Part shown: positions 41,975-52,300 of the stretch, one piece after another
How the letters are laid out: every line of letters starts with the position of its first letter
How positions within the stretch are numbered: position 1 is the first letter of the stretch
NCBI GenBank assembly: GCA_030631415.1
Contig: DAOVLE010000002.1
Coordinates: 1-54,661, forward strand
Length of the DNA: 54,661 nt
Direction of reading: 5' to 3'
DNA from: JAAEQG01 sp023133475
GTDB lineage: Bacteria > Planctomycetota > Phycisphaerae > UBA1845
The notes under the pieces: model-generated
Seen by the model: the letters and a program-made list of their open reading frames with translations, nothing else
Databases searched by the model: none
What the model was told of the DNA's origin: nothing
Program-made: the position numbers and the translations under genes

Positions 41975-42074
41975 GGCGGGTTCCACCCGCCTTCCGATCG
42001 AGAGACGATTGCCGGGGAAGGCGGGTGGAACCCGCCCTACAACTGATAGCTGACGGCTGATAGCTGATAGCTTT
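41971..42074. repeat. P-family palindrome and GATAGCT tandem
   Basis: Two P arms (41971-42040) and then short CTGATAGCTGA copies (42042-42074) leading to the ftsY start. Similar short repeats are at 18262-18290. Confidence 0.75.
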
Positions 42075-42091
42075 TGAAAGGAATGCGGCTG

Positions 42092-43012
42092 ATGGGTCTA
42101 TTTGACCGGTTCAAGAAGGGCCTTTCCAAAACCCGTGAGAGAATCTCAGCGGGTTTTCGAGCGGTTCTGCCCTTCGGGCGGAAGATCGACGATGCGATGC
42201 TCGAAGAGCTGGAGACCACCATGCTGGCGGCAGACTTCGGCCCAACGACCGTCAGCACACTCATCGACATAGTCCGTAGCGAGTGGAAAAAAGGCAAAAT
42301 CACCGAGACGCAGGAAATTCTCGAATGCCTCAAAGACTACGTGATTGCCAAGTGGCCTGAGGACGATCGGCGGATCAAGTTCTGCGAGAGCGGCCCTACG
42401 GTGGTCCTGGTTGCGGGGATCAACGGATCGGGCAAGACCACCAGCGTAGCCAAGCTGGCCAACCACTTCACCAAGGCGGGCAAGAAGGTGATTCTGGCGG
42501 CTTGTGACACCTACCGTGCAGCCGCGGTTGAGCAGCTCACCGAGTGGTCGCGGCGGATCGACGTTCAGATCGTCAAGCACAAGCAGGACGCTGACCCGGG
42601 CGCGGTGGCTTACGATGCCTGCGATGCCGCCGTGGCTCGCAATGCCGACATCCTGTTGGTGGACACCGCCGGGCGACTGCATACCCAGGACCATCTGATG
42701 CGCGAGCTGGGCAAAATTCAAAAGGTGGTCTCCCGCAAGATACCCGGTGCCCCACACGAGGTCCTGCTGGTGCTCGATGCCACCATTGGGCAAAACGCGA
42801 TCATCCAGGCCAAGATGTTCAGCGAACACGTGAACGTCACCGGGCTGGTGTTGGCCAAGCTGGACGGATCAGCCAAGGGTGGAGCGGTTATCGGAATCCG
42901 CGATCAGATGAATGTCCCGGTGAAGTTCGTGGGGCTGGGCGAGACTCCGGAAGACATCGAACCGTTCGATCCGGTCCAGTTCGCCGAAGCGTTGTTCTCC
43001 ACCGAGAATTAG
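42092..43012 (+). CDS. ftsY: Signal recognition particle receptor FtsY
   Basis: The 306-residue product is the NG core of FtsY: an N-domain (GLFDRFKKGLSKTRERIS) and a G-domain with GINGSGKTT, DTYRAAAVEQL, DTAGR and LAKLDGSAKGG. It docks the signal recognition particle to the membrane. The A domain is short. The ATG at 42092 is chosen because AAGGA lies nine bases before it. Confidence 0.95.
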   Translation: MGLFDRFKKGLSKTRERISAGFRAVLPFGRKIDDAMLEELETTMLAADFGPTTVSTLIDIVRSEWKKGKITETQEILECLKDYVIAKWPEDDRRIKFCESGPTVVLVAGINGSGKTTSVAKLANHFTKAGKKVILAACDTYRAAAVEQLTEWSRRIDVQIVKHKQDADPGAVAYDACDAAVARNADILLVDTAGRLHTQDHLMRELGKIQKVVSRKIPGAPHEVLLVLDATIGQNAIIQAKMFSEHVNVTGLVLAKLDGSAKGGAVIGIRDQMNVPVKFVGLGETPEDIEPFDPVQFAEALFSTEN

Positions 43013-43016
43013 CCCC

Positions 43017-43190
43017 GTAGGGTGAGTGTAGCCCGCCGTAAGCGGGCGAAACCCACCACACCGATTGACGGGTGGCCATGTATACGCTGCGCGAAAGCGT
43101 GCGGCGCAGAACATGGTCAAGAACCACCTCGAAAAGTCATCTGGCAAATCGTAACGTTATCGAGGGTGGTCCTTGACCATGCCACCCGAC
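43017..43190. repeat. P-variant and W-type repeats
   Basis: TAGGGTGAGTGTAGCCCGCC leads to GGCCATGTATACGCTGCGCG and AAAGCGTGCGGCGC, then GGTGGTCCTTGACCATGCC. The middle part matches 9480-9515. Confidence 0.65.
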
Positions 43191-43369
43191 CGCCCGACCT
43201 ACAAACTACAAACTAATGGCACGCTGCCAGAAAGTCGATGCCTTATACACCGGTGGCTACGCCGGACCGGCAGAGAAAGGCACAAATAGGTCGGGGGATC
43301 AACCAGTGCCCCGGGCACGGCGTGGTGCACGCTCGTCTGTGAAATCCGCCGCCCTTGGAGGTCTTTAAC

Positions 43370-43960
43370 ATGCGCCATACTTCGCTTGTGATCGGGCTTG
43401 TGTTTGCCGGATTTGCCGCACATCTCTCCCAGGCAGCAGACCCATTGATGTACGTGAACGACTCGGCAAACCGCTTGCTGACAGTGGACGTTTCCACCGG
43501 CCACGTCGAACGACTCGGCAACACCAACGCCCAGTTCACCGTCGATACCGAAACCGGGTCCGGCACAACGGTTGGCACCTTGTCGGGCTACCGTTCAGCC
43601 GGCGACCTGACCGCCGACGCCCAAGGCCGACTACTGCTGACCACCGATGCGGGGATGCTTGTGGAGGTGGACCGCGACGTAGGGGGAGCCTTGCCCATCG
43701 GCAGCTTGCCCTATACGGACATCTTTGCTTTTGCCACAACTGCCGAGGGCACGTTGTACGGCGTTCGATCGACCAACGAGATCGTCACTGTGGATGCAGA
43801 CACCGGGCAAGCCACCATCACTGAAACCCTTGAGGGAGACTTCCTTTTGGCCCGTGCCTGGGGTGCGAGCTTCCCCAGTCAGCACGTCCCGGAACCTGCC
43901 ACGCTGATATTCGCTCTGTTCAGCGCCGTCCTACTCATTGCCAGACGTTGGGAGATGTAA
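43370..43960 (+). CDS. PEP-CTERM sorting-signal protein
   Basis: The 196-residue product has an N-terminal signal peptide (RHTSLVIGLVFAGFAAHLS), a beta-rich middle (repeat of DPLMYVNDSANRLLTVDVS type) and the C-terminal sorting signal VPEPATLIFALFSAVLLIARR. PEP-CTERM proteins are processed by an exosortase and placed at the cell surface or exopolysaccharide. No exosortase gene is in the window. GGAGG lies before the ATG. Confidence 0.9.
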   Translation: MRHTSLVIGLVFAGFAAHLSQAADPLMYVNDSANRLLTVDVSTGHVERLGNTNAQFTVDTETGSGTTVGTLSGYRSAGDLTADAQGRLLLTTDAGMLVEVDRDVGGALPIGSLPYTDIFAFATTAEGTLYGVRSTNEIVTVDADTGQATITETLEGDFLLARAWGASFPSQHVPEPATLIFALFSAVLLIARRWEM

Positions 43961-43970
43961 AACAACATTC

Positions 43971-44024
43971 GCCGTGCAGGCTGGAATCCTGTGATATGCC
44001 GTGCAGGCTGGAAGCCTGCGATAC
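43971..44024. repeat. Tandem GCAGGCTGGAAGCCTGC repeats
   Basis: Two copies of a GTGCAGGCTGGAA(G/T)CCTG unit (43971-43996 and 43999-44024); a related copy is at about 40277. Confidence 0.75.
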
Positions 44025-44069
44025 GGGTTTTTCGACAACCCCTGCAACGATGGGGGGTAGGCACTGCCT

Positions 44070-44831
44070 TCAATCGGTGGCTCTCGCCCGCCCGTTTCGC
44101 CCGGCATTGCCCTTCGGCAGGCATACCGGATAGATGCCCGAGCTTCCGGGGCGGCGGATGGTTGCCCGGTTGTTGTGCCGCCGCGAGTAACGCTGCGGGC
44201 GGTTCAATTTGCGAGCCAGCAACTCTCTTACGGTAATCATCTCCACACCCTTGGCGACCAGTTGTCGCAGCGCAAAATCCGCCGCGCCGGCGTTCCAGTA
44301 ACCGCACCCGTCGGAGATGACCGTCACCCGCCGGTTCCGTGCCAACAGCCCCAGTGCCAAGGCTTTCACCGACCGCTCCAGCCCCAGACCGAAAATGATA
44401 TACTCACCCACCCTCAACTGTGTCAGGAACCGATCCGCCTTGGGGTTCCCCAACAGATCGGGGGTTCGTTTCCGAAAAATCACCTGCTGATAGCCCTGGA
44501 ACAAATCGAGGGGTAGCGTCAAAGTGTTGTCACCCTCGACCGATACGCAACTTTGCAGCACGGTGAAGCGCAGCTTTCGCTGCCCTTCGGACCCGTCGAG
44601 ACAGTGTGGTGGCAGCCCCTCCTCGACGGATTCCTCGCGACGATGTGAATCCATCGACGAAATCAGCGGCACCTCATTGCGCTTCGCCCACGCAACAATG
44701 TCACGTAATGTCGGCACCAACCGCTCTGCATTCAGCACACGACAGGGGCGGTCTTCCCCCAGGAAGTCCCGCTGTGTGTTCAGGTCCACCAGAACGCATT
44801 CGTAAACGCAGCCGTTTCTTCGCGCACGCAT
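44070..44831 (-). CDS. Isochorismatase-like hydrolase, altered active site
   Basis: The 253-residue product follows the isochorismatase/cysteine hydrolase fold: D16 in LVDLNTQRDFL, K121 in FRKRTPDLLGNP and GLGLERSVKALALGLL. In active members this last region has a nucleophilic Cys; here Ser154 takes its place. The role may differ from hydrolysis. The C-terminal 30 residues are Arg/Gly-rich and may be unconstrained. Confidence 0.78.
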   Translation of the reverse strand: MRARRNGCVYECVLVDLNTQRDFLGEDRPCRVLNAERLVPTLRDIVAWAKRNEVPLISSMDSHRREESVEEGLPPHCLDGSEGQRKLRFTVLQSCVSVEGDNTLTLPLDLFQGYQQVIFRKRTPDLLGNPKADRFLTQLRVGEYIIFGLGLERSVKALALGLLARNRRVTVISDGCGYWNAGAADFALRQLVAKGVEMITVRELLARKLNRPQRYSRRHNNRATIRRPGSSGIYPVCLPKGNAGRNGRARATD

Positions 44832-45108
44832 ACCCTTACCCCATGCAAGGAAACCCCATCGTCATCGTCGCGAAAAAAATCGCCTATTTTCCACCCGGTA
44901 TCAACGATAAAAGACATGGGCGCTTCCTTCCCTCACGTTTCCAGTCCTTCCTCCGCCGGGGGGTTCAGAAAACCCCAACCGGCTTCAAATAATAGACCCG
45001 ATTTGGGGCAATGGCCAATCAATTTGTCATTTATTGTAGGAAATACTCCCTCCCGGCCCTTGGGAGCACCTTATTGGCGAAGCCGTGCTCAGTTATGTCC
45101 ACTCTCAC

Positions 45109-47901
45109 TTAACCCCGATAATCCACTTGAGGGGAAACGTGATGAATTGAGAATGGAGTGGTGTTGAACATTCGGTGGAATTCGGCGAAGTCCGCCAGGT
45201 CCACATCGCCGTCGGCATCGAAGTCAAAAGTTTCCAGGCAGATATCGACGCATTCGGGGATGTACGGGTTCGGGGTGGCTTCGGGGCCTGCAAGGCAGTC
45301 AACCAGACCCCCATGGTCGGCGAGGTCTATGACTCCGTCAGCGTTGAAGTCCCCGGCAGTGATCGTCTCGCAGTCATCGGGCACTCCGCTGGCGTTGCAA
45401 TCCAGGTCGCACTCGTCGAATATGCCGTTGTTGTTGCAATCGGGTATCTTGTCCAGCGAGACCCCGGCACCGGTCAGGCAGAGATCAAAGTGGTCGAGTT
45501 TGAGTGTGGCAACGGCGCTGCTGCCCGACCCGTTGTCCACCGTCTCCACCCGGAAATAGTCCATTCGGCGGGCGCTCGACTCGACGCCGGTAAGCAACAC
45601 TTGAAGAGCCCCGTCCACAGATACCGCTACCGTCACCTCATCAAGATCGTTGTCCAACACCACCTCGATCTCATAGCATTCGTCCAGCTCGATCTCCAGG
45701 CCGGTGTTGACATAGGTGCCGGGCGGGTTCTCCACAACGATAAAGCCGGGAAAGACCGACGAAACGGTCGAGGAGAACCGGACGATAATCACCTTCTCGT
45801 CATTGACCCCGTCGTGGACGGAGAACTGCCAGTCGATTCCAGGATTGAGATTCAGCCCCACCCGCGTTCGGAAAGTCAGCGAGTATACTCGTTGACCCGA
45901 CGGGAATTGGCCGTCATGCGGCTGGAGGTATTCGCTGTGCACGTACCAGTCCGGCGGGGTGCCGGTGGCGGCGGGCACACCGACCTGCACCACCTTGTCA
46001 GCCAGGTTCCCGGTCTCACAGCCTCGCCGGTCAATCTGGGCGTTGCCCGCCGGATTCACCCAGGCACTGCCATCCCCACCTCCCGGAGGAATCTCATCGA
46101 AACCGTCCATGGGGATATTGGTGGCGAAATCGTTGAACCCGCCCCACAGCTTTAAGGTGCAGCGTGAGACATCACACTCGTCAGGCCAGTGGTTGTCGTT
46201 GCAGTCCTGGCTCGTGCCACTGGCGATGTCGCAGTCGTCGGGGACACCGTTGGTGTTGCAATCGTCCTCGCAGTCGTCGGGGACACCGTTTGGCTGGCAG
46301 TCGTTGCCGGCAATCTGGCACTCGTCCGGGATGCCGTCAGGCTGACAATCGTTGCCTTCCAATTCGCAGTCGTCGGGGACCTGGTTTGGTTGGCAGTCGT
46401 TGCCGGCGATCTGGCACTCGTCCGGGATGCCGTCGGGCTGACAGTCCACGCTGGTGACGCCGGCGATGTCACAGTCGTCCGGGATGCTGTTGTTGTTGCA
46501 ATCGTTGCCCTCCAATTCACACTCGTCGGGCAGGCTGTTGCCGTTGCAATCCTGGCTCTGCCCGCAGCCGGGCACGCTGCAGCCCGGGGCTGCACAGTCC
46601 AGGTCACACGTGTCCATGATCCCGTTGTCGTTGCAGTCCAACTCGGTTATCGAGAGCGACAGATTGTAGAACTGCGGCTCGGCGGGCGAGTCCCGTTCGT
46701 AGACGCGGATGTAGTAAGTCCCCGCAACGGTCAGGAAGACGTCCGTGAGTGTTTCCGCGACTCCCGCGGGCTCCGCGTCGGCTGTGCCCAGCACGGTGCT
46801 GCCGTCGGTGTCGATGACGCTCACGTTGAGGTTCGCCATGGCGGAGCTGTCAATGTCGTTGCAGCAGTCACATCCACTCTCGAGTTGGGGGCTGGAGTCG
46901 TACACCCGCCCCACCGGTGTTATGGTCACTGCGGCTGAGCTGGCACTGTTGATGGTGAAGCGGAAGTAGTCCACCTCGTTGTTGGCATCGATGCTCAGCA
47001 GTGAGGCGTATCCGACATTGGGGGCAGGCCCCAACTCGACCGGCGCCTCGACGGTGACCGTGCCCAGGTTTGTGGCGGTGGCAGTAGTGTTGTCGGATTC
47101 ATAGGCGTCGCCATATTGACGTTGGGCGCCGCGGATGTCGTCGTCCTGAGGCCCATCGAACGTTGTGTCCAGGTAAGGTTCCATCAATTGACGCGAGTTG
47201 TACGAGCAGACGTGCTCCATCCCCAGACCGTGCCCGTGCTCGTGCATGACCACGTTGCGCAGGAACCGATAACTTCCCGAGGAAGAAGCCCAATACTCCG
47301 CACGATCCAATACCATATCACCGTTGGAGGGAAAACGGTTATAGCCCAGCGTACCGCTGGAGCCATCGATCGGGATCATGGCGATACGAATGTCGCCGCG
47401 GGTGGTGTCGTTCCCGCTCCAGCCCCAAGTTGCCCCGTCATCCCAATCGTTGCCGCCGGAGGTCACCCGCGTGTAGGACATCCCGGTCAACTCGCCCCAG
47501 CGGGCAAAGGATGCCTCGAATTGTGCAATCCAAGTTGCCCGGTTGCCGAACTGAGCATCCAGACGGCTGAACAGTTCGCTGGTTTCGCCATCGACGCTCA
47601 ACCCGTCGGGCACGAAGCTCCAGGTCAACGGGCATGGGTCGCCCTGGCTGCCAGGCCACCGACCGCCCAGGTAGTAACGTTGCCCATCCGGGCTGGTGTG
47701 CATTAACTGGTTATAGTAGTTGATCACTTCCGGGTCGGTCCCGGGAGCGAAGCAGAATGCCACCGGCCCACGCCCGTCGTCGACCAAACGCTCCAGGAAA
47801 GGCAAAGTCTCGCCGGCATGGTACGAAGCCACCTCAACATCACGTGCACATGACACACACACAACCAGCAGTGCAAAAGAAAGGGCATACAGACGACGCA
47901 T
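45109..47901 (-). CDS. Secreted matrixin-like zinc metalloprotease with DCN repeats
   Basis: The 930-residue product has a signal peptide (RRLYALSFALLVVCVS). The metalloprotease domain has VMHEHGHGLGMEH (HExxHxxGxxH of the matrixin/metzincin type) near residue 220. It is followed by a PPC-like beta domain (about 300-430), then many DCNxNxxPD(E/D)CxL repeats (about 430-580), a lectin-like domain and a dockerin-like end (DFDADGDVDLADFAEF). It degrades protein outside the cell. The start at 47901 has GGAGA upstream. Confidence 0.9.
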   Translation of the reverse strand: MRRLYALSFALLVVCVSCARDVEVASYHAGETLPFLERLVDDGRGPVAFCFAPGTDPEVINYYNQLMHTSPDGQRYYLGGRWPGSQGDPCPLTWSFVPDGLSVDGETSELFSRLDAQFGNRATWIAQFEASFARWGELTGMSYTRVTSGGNDWDDGATWGWSGNDTTRGDIRIAMIPIDGSSGTLGYNRFPSNGDMVLDRAEYWASSSGSYRFLRNVVMHEHGHGLGMEHVCSYNSRQLMEPYLDTTFDGPQDDDIRGAQRQYGDAYESDNTTATATNLGTVTVEAPVELGPAPNVGYASLLSIDANNEVDYFRFTINSASSAAVTITPVGRVYDSSPQLESGCDCCNDIDSSAMANLNVSVIDTDGSTVLGTADAEPAGVAETLTDVFLTVAGTYYIRVYERDSPAEPQFYNLSLSITELDCNDNGIMDTCDLDCAAPGCSVPGCGQSQDCNGNSLPDECELEGNDCNNNSIPDDCDIAGVTSVDCQPDGIPDECQIAGNDCQPNQVPDDCELEGNDCQPDGIPDECQIAGNDCQPNGVPDDCEDDCNTNGVPDDCDIASGTSQDCNDNHWPDECDVSRCTLKLWGGFNDFATNIPMDGFDEIPPGGGDGSAWVNPAGNAQIDRRGCETGNLADKVVQVGVPAATGTPPDWYVHSEYLQPHDGQFPSGQRVYSLTFRTRVGLNLNPGIDWQFSVHDGVNDEKVIIVRFSSTVSSVFPGFIVVENPPGTYVNTGLEIELDECYEIEVVLDNDLDEVTVAVSVDGALQVLLTGVESSARRMDYFRVETVDNGSGSSAVATLKLDHFDLCLTGAGVSLDKIPDCNNNGIFDECDLDCNASGVPDDCETITAGDFNADGVIDLADHGGLVDCLAGPEATPNPYIPECVDICLETFDFDADGDVDLADFAEFHRMFNTTPFSIHHVSPQVDYRG

Positions 47902-48218
47902 GGTTAGTTCTCCGAATAAGTTCAAATCCCCCAGTCAGGCATTGCCCCCATCAACGAGACTATATTAACATTACACCCCAAACGTCAAGTTATAAGTCCA
48001 GCGGAGGGTGAAAACATCAGAGCAGTCACATATAATTCACCACCGAGCACGCAGAGAATGGAGAATAGGAGAAATTGAAAATTGAAAATTGAAAATTGAA
48101 ATTGAAAAACGAAAAAAGGGGGGGAGGGGCAACATTGTCGCTGTGTGCACACGCGGCGCTACATGTGGGTCTGATGTTTGGTAAGATCGGAGTTTTCAAC
48201 GTGGGTTGAGAATGAAGT
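47902..48218. repeat. AT-rich tandem repeat, otherwise empty gap
   Basis: GAAAATT copies at 48071-48110, then a G-rich run. No gene or hairpin terminator is recognised in this gap between divergent genes. Confidence 0.55.
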
Positions 48219-49082
48219 ATGGCTGTTTGTTTCTTCGTATCCGACTTGCACGGTCAGATGGATCGTTACCTCACCCTGTTTAGCCTGATCGCCGGCGAGA
48301 AACCAGCCGCAGTGTTTCTGGGCGGCGATCTGTTTCCAGGCGGGCTATCGGCGATCCGCACGTTGGATGTTGCGCATCGCGACTTCGTCAACGACTTTCT
48401 GGTGATGCACCTGGACAAGCTGCGGCAATCACTGGGGCAGGCCTATCCGCGCGTCTTCGTGATTCTCGGAAATGACGACAGCCGCTCGGAGGAAGCGGCG
48501 ATCCTCGAAGCGGCGGCACGGGGCGTTTGGGAATACATGCACAATCGCCGAGCGTCATTCGGCCAATACGATGTGTACGGATATGCCTATGTCCCGCCGA
48601 CGCCGTTCCTGCTCAAGGATTGGGAACGGTACGACGTTTCGCGTTACGTCGATCTCGGCTGCGTATCGCCGGAGGACGGCCGGCGTTCGATTCCGGTGGC
48701 TGAGAACGAAGTGAGGCACGCAACGATCCAGAAGGACCTCGAAAGGCTCGTCGGCGACTCCGATCTCAGCCGAGCGGTGTTGCTGTTCCACTCCCCACCG
48801 TACAAGACGAGTCTTGATCGGGCGGCGTTGGACGGGAAGATTGTAGACCATGCGCCGCTGGACGTGCACGTCGGCAGCATCGCAATTCAGCGATTGATCG
48901 AGCAGCGGCAGCCGTTGATCACGTTGCACGGTCACGTGCACGAGTCGGCGCGGTTGACCGGTGCGTGGTCGGAGCGGATTGGTCGAACGCATTGCTTTTC
49001 GGCGGCCCACGACGGGCCGGAGTTGGCACTGGTGCGTTTCGACCCGGATGATCCGACGAACGCGACGCGCATGCTTATGTAG
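48219..49082 (+). CDS. Metallophosphoesterase
   Basis: The 287-residue product has the calcineurin-like metal motifs: VSDLHGQMDRY, GGDLFPGG, GNDDSR, FHSPPYKT and LHGHVHES. This family cleaves phosphoesters such as cyclic nucleotides or dinucleotides. It converges with the PPDK-like pair, and the gap is filled by repeats. Start ATG at 48219. Confidence 0.9.
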   Translation: MAVCFFVSDLHGQMDRYLTLFSLIAGEKPAAVFLGGDLFPGGLSAIRTLDVAHRDFVNDFLVMHLDKLRQSLGQAYPRVFVILGNDDSRSEEAAILEAAARGVWEYMHNRRASFGQYDVYGYAYVPPTPFLLKDWERYDVSRYVDLGCVSPEDGRRSIPVAENEVRHATIQKDLERLVGDSDLSRAVLLFHSPPYKTSLDRAALDGKIVDHAPLDVHVGSIAIQRLIEQRQPLITLHGHVHESARLTGAWSERIGRTHCFSAAHDGPELALVRFDPDDPTNATRMLM

Positions 49083-49109
49083 CGTCGTCGATCGGTTTCA
49101 TCAGCGGCG

Positions 49110-49352
49110 GGGGGGGGGGGAATACTCCGTGAACCCGTGTCTTGGGTGGCACGGACAAGTCCCGCCAGCCGGTCAACGCTACGACATGGCAGAGGGGGCT
49201 TCGAGGCGGGACTTGTCCGTGTGGACACCCGACACCTTTCAGCACGGACAAGGCCCGCCGCGAGCATCCTTGGGCACTTCGTGGCGTGGTCCGCAAGCGG
49301 GCCTTGTCCGTGCCACCCGACGCTATCACGTAGACGGGGTTACTGAATGCAT
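49110..49352. repeat. S-bounded composite repeat at the end of the PPDK-nucleotidyltransferase gene
   Basis: S-like ends at about 49118-49140 and, inverted, at 49322-49352 enclose several GGACAAG(T/G)CCCGCC family V units. The right S copy encodes the last eight residues and the stop codon of the fusion gene (49326). Confidence 0.75.
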
Positions 49353-52300
49353 ACGCAACGGGCGGGCGGCGTCGGTGACGGCGTCGATCTTGACGGCGTA
49401 ACTCGTGCGCGCGGCGATGTCATCATCCGTCACAACGTGGGCATCGAGCAGGCCGTCAGTCTTGTAGCCGGTGCGCAGGTAGTTCATCTCGCTGAGGCAC
49501 AGGCTCCAGCCCTCCAGCCATTGCTCCAACGCCGCTCGCTGCTCGGGCGAGCCGCGGAAATGAATCAGGACGTCGATGTCACTCGCCGGGCCGGCGGTGG
49601 CGTTCTTGGTGCTGCCGAAGACATAGAAACCGTGCACGCCGAACCGGTCGGGGCTCAGTTGAGCCGCGATGCGCTCCACCATACGCAGCCGCCAACGCCA
49701 ATGTTGGGCACGTTGCGGCTCGGTGGCAGTTTCGATCTCATCCAACGAATCAGTCTCCGCCCCGGGCGGGATGAGGACGCCAACAGCCTCGCCGAGGTCG
49801 GCGTTCATGAGAACGCGAAGCACCTGACCGTCGGCAGCCTCCGGCACGTCGATCACGTGAATGACGCCGGCCAAAGCAGCGTACTTTGGCGCGACGCCCG
49901 CCAGAATATTATGCGAACGTGTCAGGAAACGATCATTAAACAACACGCCATCTTCGTCCGGGTAGAGCGGCAGATAGCGGATGGAGGCTTCGACCAGGTC
50001 CTGGAAGAAATGCGTGCCGAACGACAGGTCGGGAGTGTAGTCGCCTTTCTTCCGCGCGATCTCGATCAGCATGGCAGTGTTGTTGATGTCGGAGTAGGTA
50101 ATCTGAACGCCGAGCTTGACATCTCCACGACTGCCCCAGCGGCCAGGCCCCATCAGAATGAACTGGCGTTTGGGCAGCAGTTGGTTAAGTTTGCCGACAG
50201 CACGGCCTACAGCGGCGAGGTCATCGAGACTGCCCAACTGACCATATGTTTCGGGATTCACATAAACGATGTGCGTGATGTTGGGCACACTGCCGTTGGA
50301 CACGTGGCGGTTGGCGGAGAAGACGACCCGGTCTTCGGGAATATCGCGCGGAATCGCGGCGGGGGCGCAGTGTTTGGTCGCAGCCTGCGCACGGCACTGG
50401 AGCAGGTACAGGTCTTTGCCGTTTGAAGCGAACTCGATATCGACCGGCGCGTGCATCTCCTCCTGGAGCAGTTCCAACAGCGCCTGAGCCTGTTTGAGAA
50501 ATGGGGTCCGCGTCAGCAAACCCTCGAACGTAACGATCGGATCGTCCCGCTCGAAGTCGACCTGGCCAAGCATCGGCTGGCGCAGGTTGCCTTGCTCGAA
50601 AAGCGAGATCAGTTGTTCGATATTGGGAATCTGATCACCATATCCGCGCAAGAAGTCGCCGACCTCGACGGTTTCAAGCTTCCTGGTATCGATGTTGATC
50701 ACGTCCATATACTTCGGAGAGTACCTAACGGTTTCCTCAGGCGTTGCGTTGGTGCGCAATCCCGGTTGGCCTGGGGAAACGAGGATCGGGTAGTCGTCGC
50801 CGAGCCGGTCGACGGCTCGCGTGCCCAGACCAGGAACCATGCGGACCAGGCCATCCTCGCGCTTGATGCGTGGCGACCAACGGAATTCGTTGTGGCTGAA
50901 GGCGACGCCGGCGAAAGCAGGCAAGAAGTAATGGCCGACCTTCGTGCCTATGACCTCCTGAATCAAAACCCCCATGCCCTCCTGGAAGTCCAGCAGGTTT
51001 CGTTCGGCCCGATACTCGATCGGATCGGGGCTGAAGGTCGTGGCGTAGACCTCGGTGATCGCGTCCATCAAGGCGTTCAGGCGTTCCTGCTTGGTGCCCC
51101 GATTGGCGAGAAAGAGGCTCTTATACTTGCCGGAGAAGGCGGCGCCGAAACGGTCTTCCAGCAGGCTGGAACTGCGAACGATCAGCGGGTGGTCGCCGAA
51201 ATCGTCCAGCGCCATCGATAGGCCCTTGATCACATCAGCCGAGAACGTGGAGTGTTTGAAGACCTGGACGATATCCGGGTATTCCTGACGGATCTCGTCG
51301 ATCTCCTTGTACTTCTGCATGAAGACATCTTCGAGGTGGTTGCAGTATACGAAGTCCTGCAAACCGTCGGAGGTGAGATACCATGTCTTAGGCGTTTTCA
51401 CCTGGGCAAGCAGGTCACCCTCCTTGCTGTGGCGGCGCAGGATGCTGGCAGCCAAAAAGATCCCGGCTCCCTTGCCGCCAACCTTGCCATGCCCGCGGGT
51501 TGGGAAGATCATCCGTTGTATCAGGTCGTGAAAATCGACGATGTCGACGTAATTCTTGGCGACGTTGATGTATTCGAGCTGGTCCGAGAGGAAACGACGG
51601 ACCAGCGACACGCGCAGACCCTTTCGCGTGGACGTCGAAAGCTCGACCTCTCCGTGCGAGGAGTGCTGATAGCGGTGGATGGCATCGCCCACCTCCGACA
51701 ACGACGTGTGGTGATTCTCCAGCGCGTTCACCAGGAAGCTGGCCCGATCCTGCTTGATCCACGCGTGAATGCAGGAAACGATCTCCTCATCACTGAGATG
51801 CTCGCCGGCGACCTTGAATACCTCGTCGGCCAAGGCTGTGCTGGTCGGTAGTTCACGCACCTGCCGCGGCTCGTTCGAGTCGAGAAACACGTCGCGTTCC
51901 TCAGGTCGATCACCAATACCGAAACGTTGCAGGAGCGCGTTCGCTTCCTTGACGCCGCTCCAACACAGATGGTTGATCATCTTGCGGGCGATGCGCATGA
52001 GCAGGCTCTGGTCGGTGCTCCGGAGCAGTTCGAGGATTACGGACCATTCGTGCGTTGATCGCCTTGACGCCTCCTTCTGCACCGATCGCCATTCGCGCAT
52101 GGAGTCCATCAGGCGCCGGTGCGTTATGCCGTTGCCGATACGGTCGGCAATCGTATCGATCAGCTTACGCTCCTCCCGCAGGAAAGGCCCCTCGCCCGCC
52201 TGGGGCATCTCCTCGGTATAGAAAACCTCGAGCGTTCCGCCCGGTTCACCGTAAACCAGAACCGGGGCGCTGAGTTTCCAGGAAGACTCGGCAAAATTCG

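Noticed and set aside
49347..50426. Long plus-strand frame opposite the PPDK-nucleotidyltransferase fusion
   Set aside because: Antisense to a gene with clear motifs; open only because of high GC.
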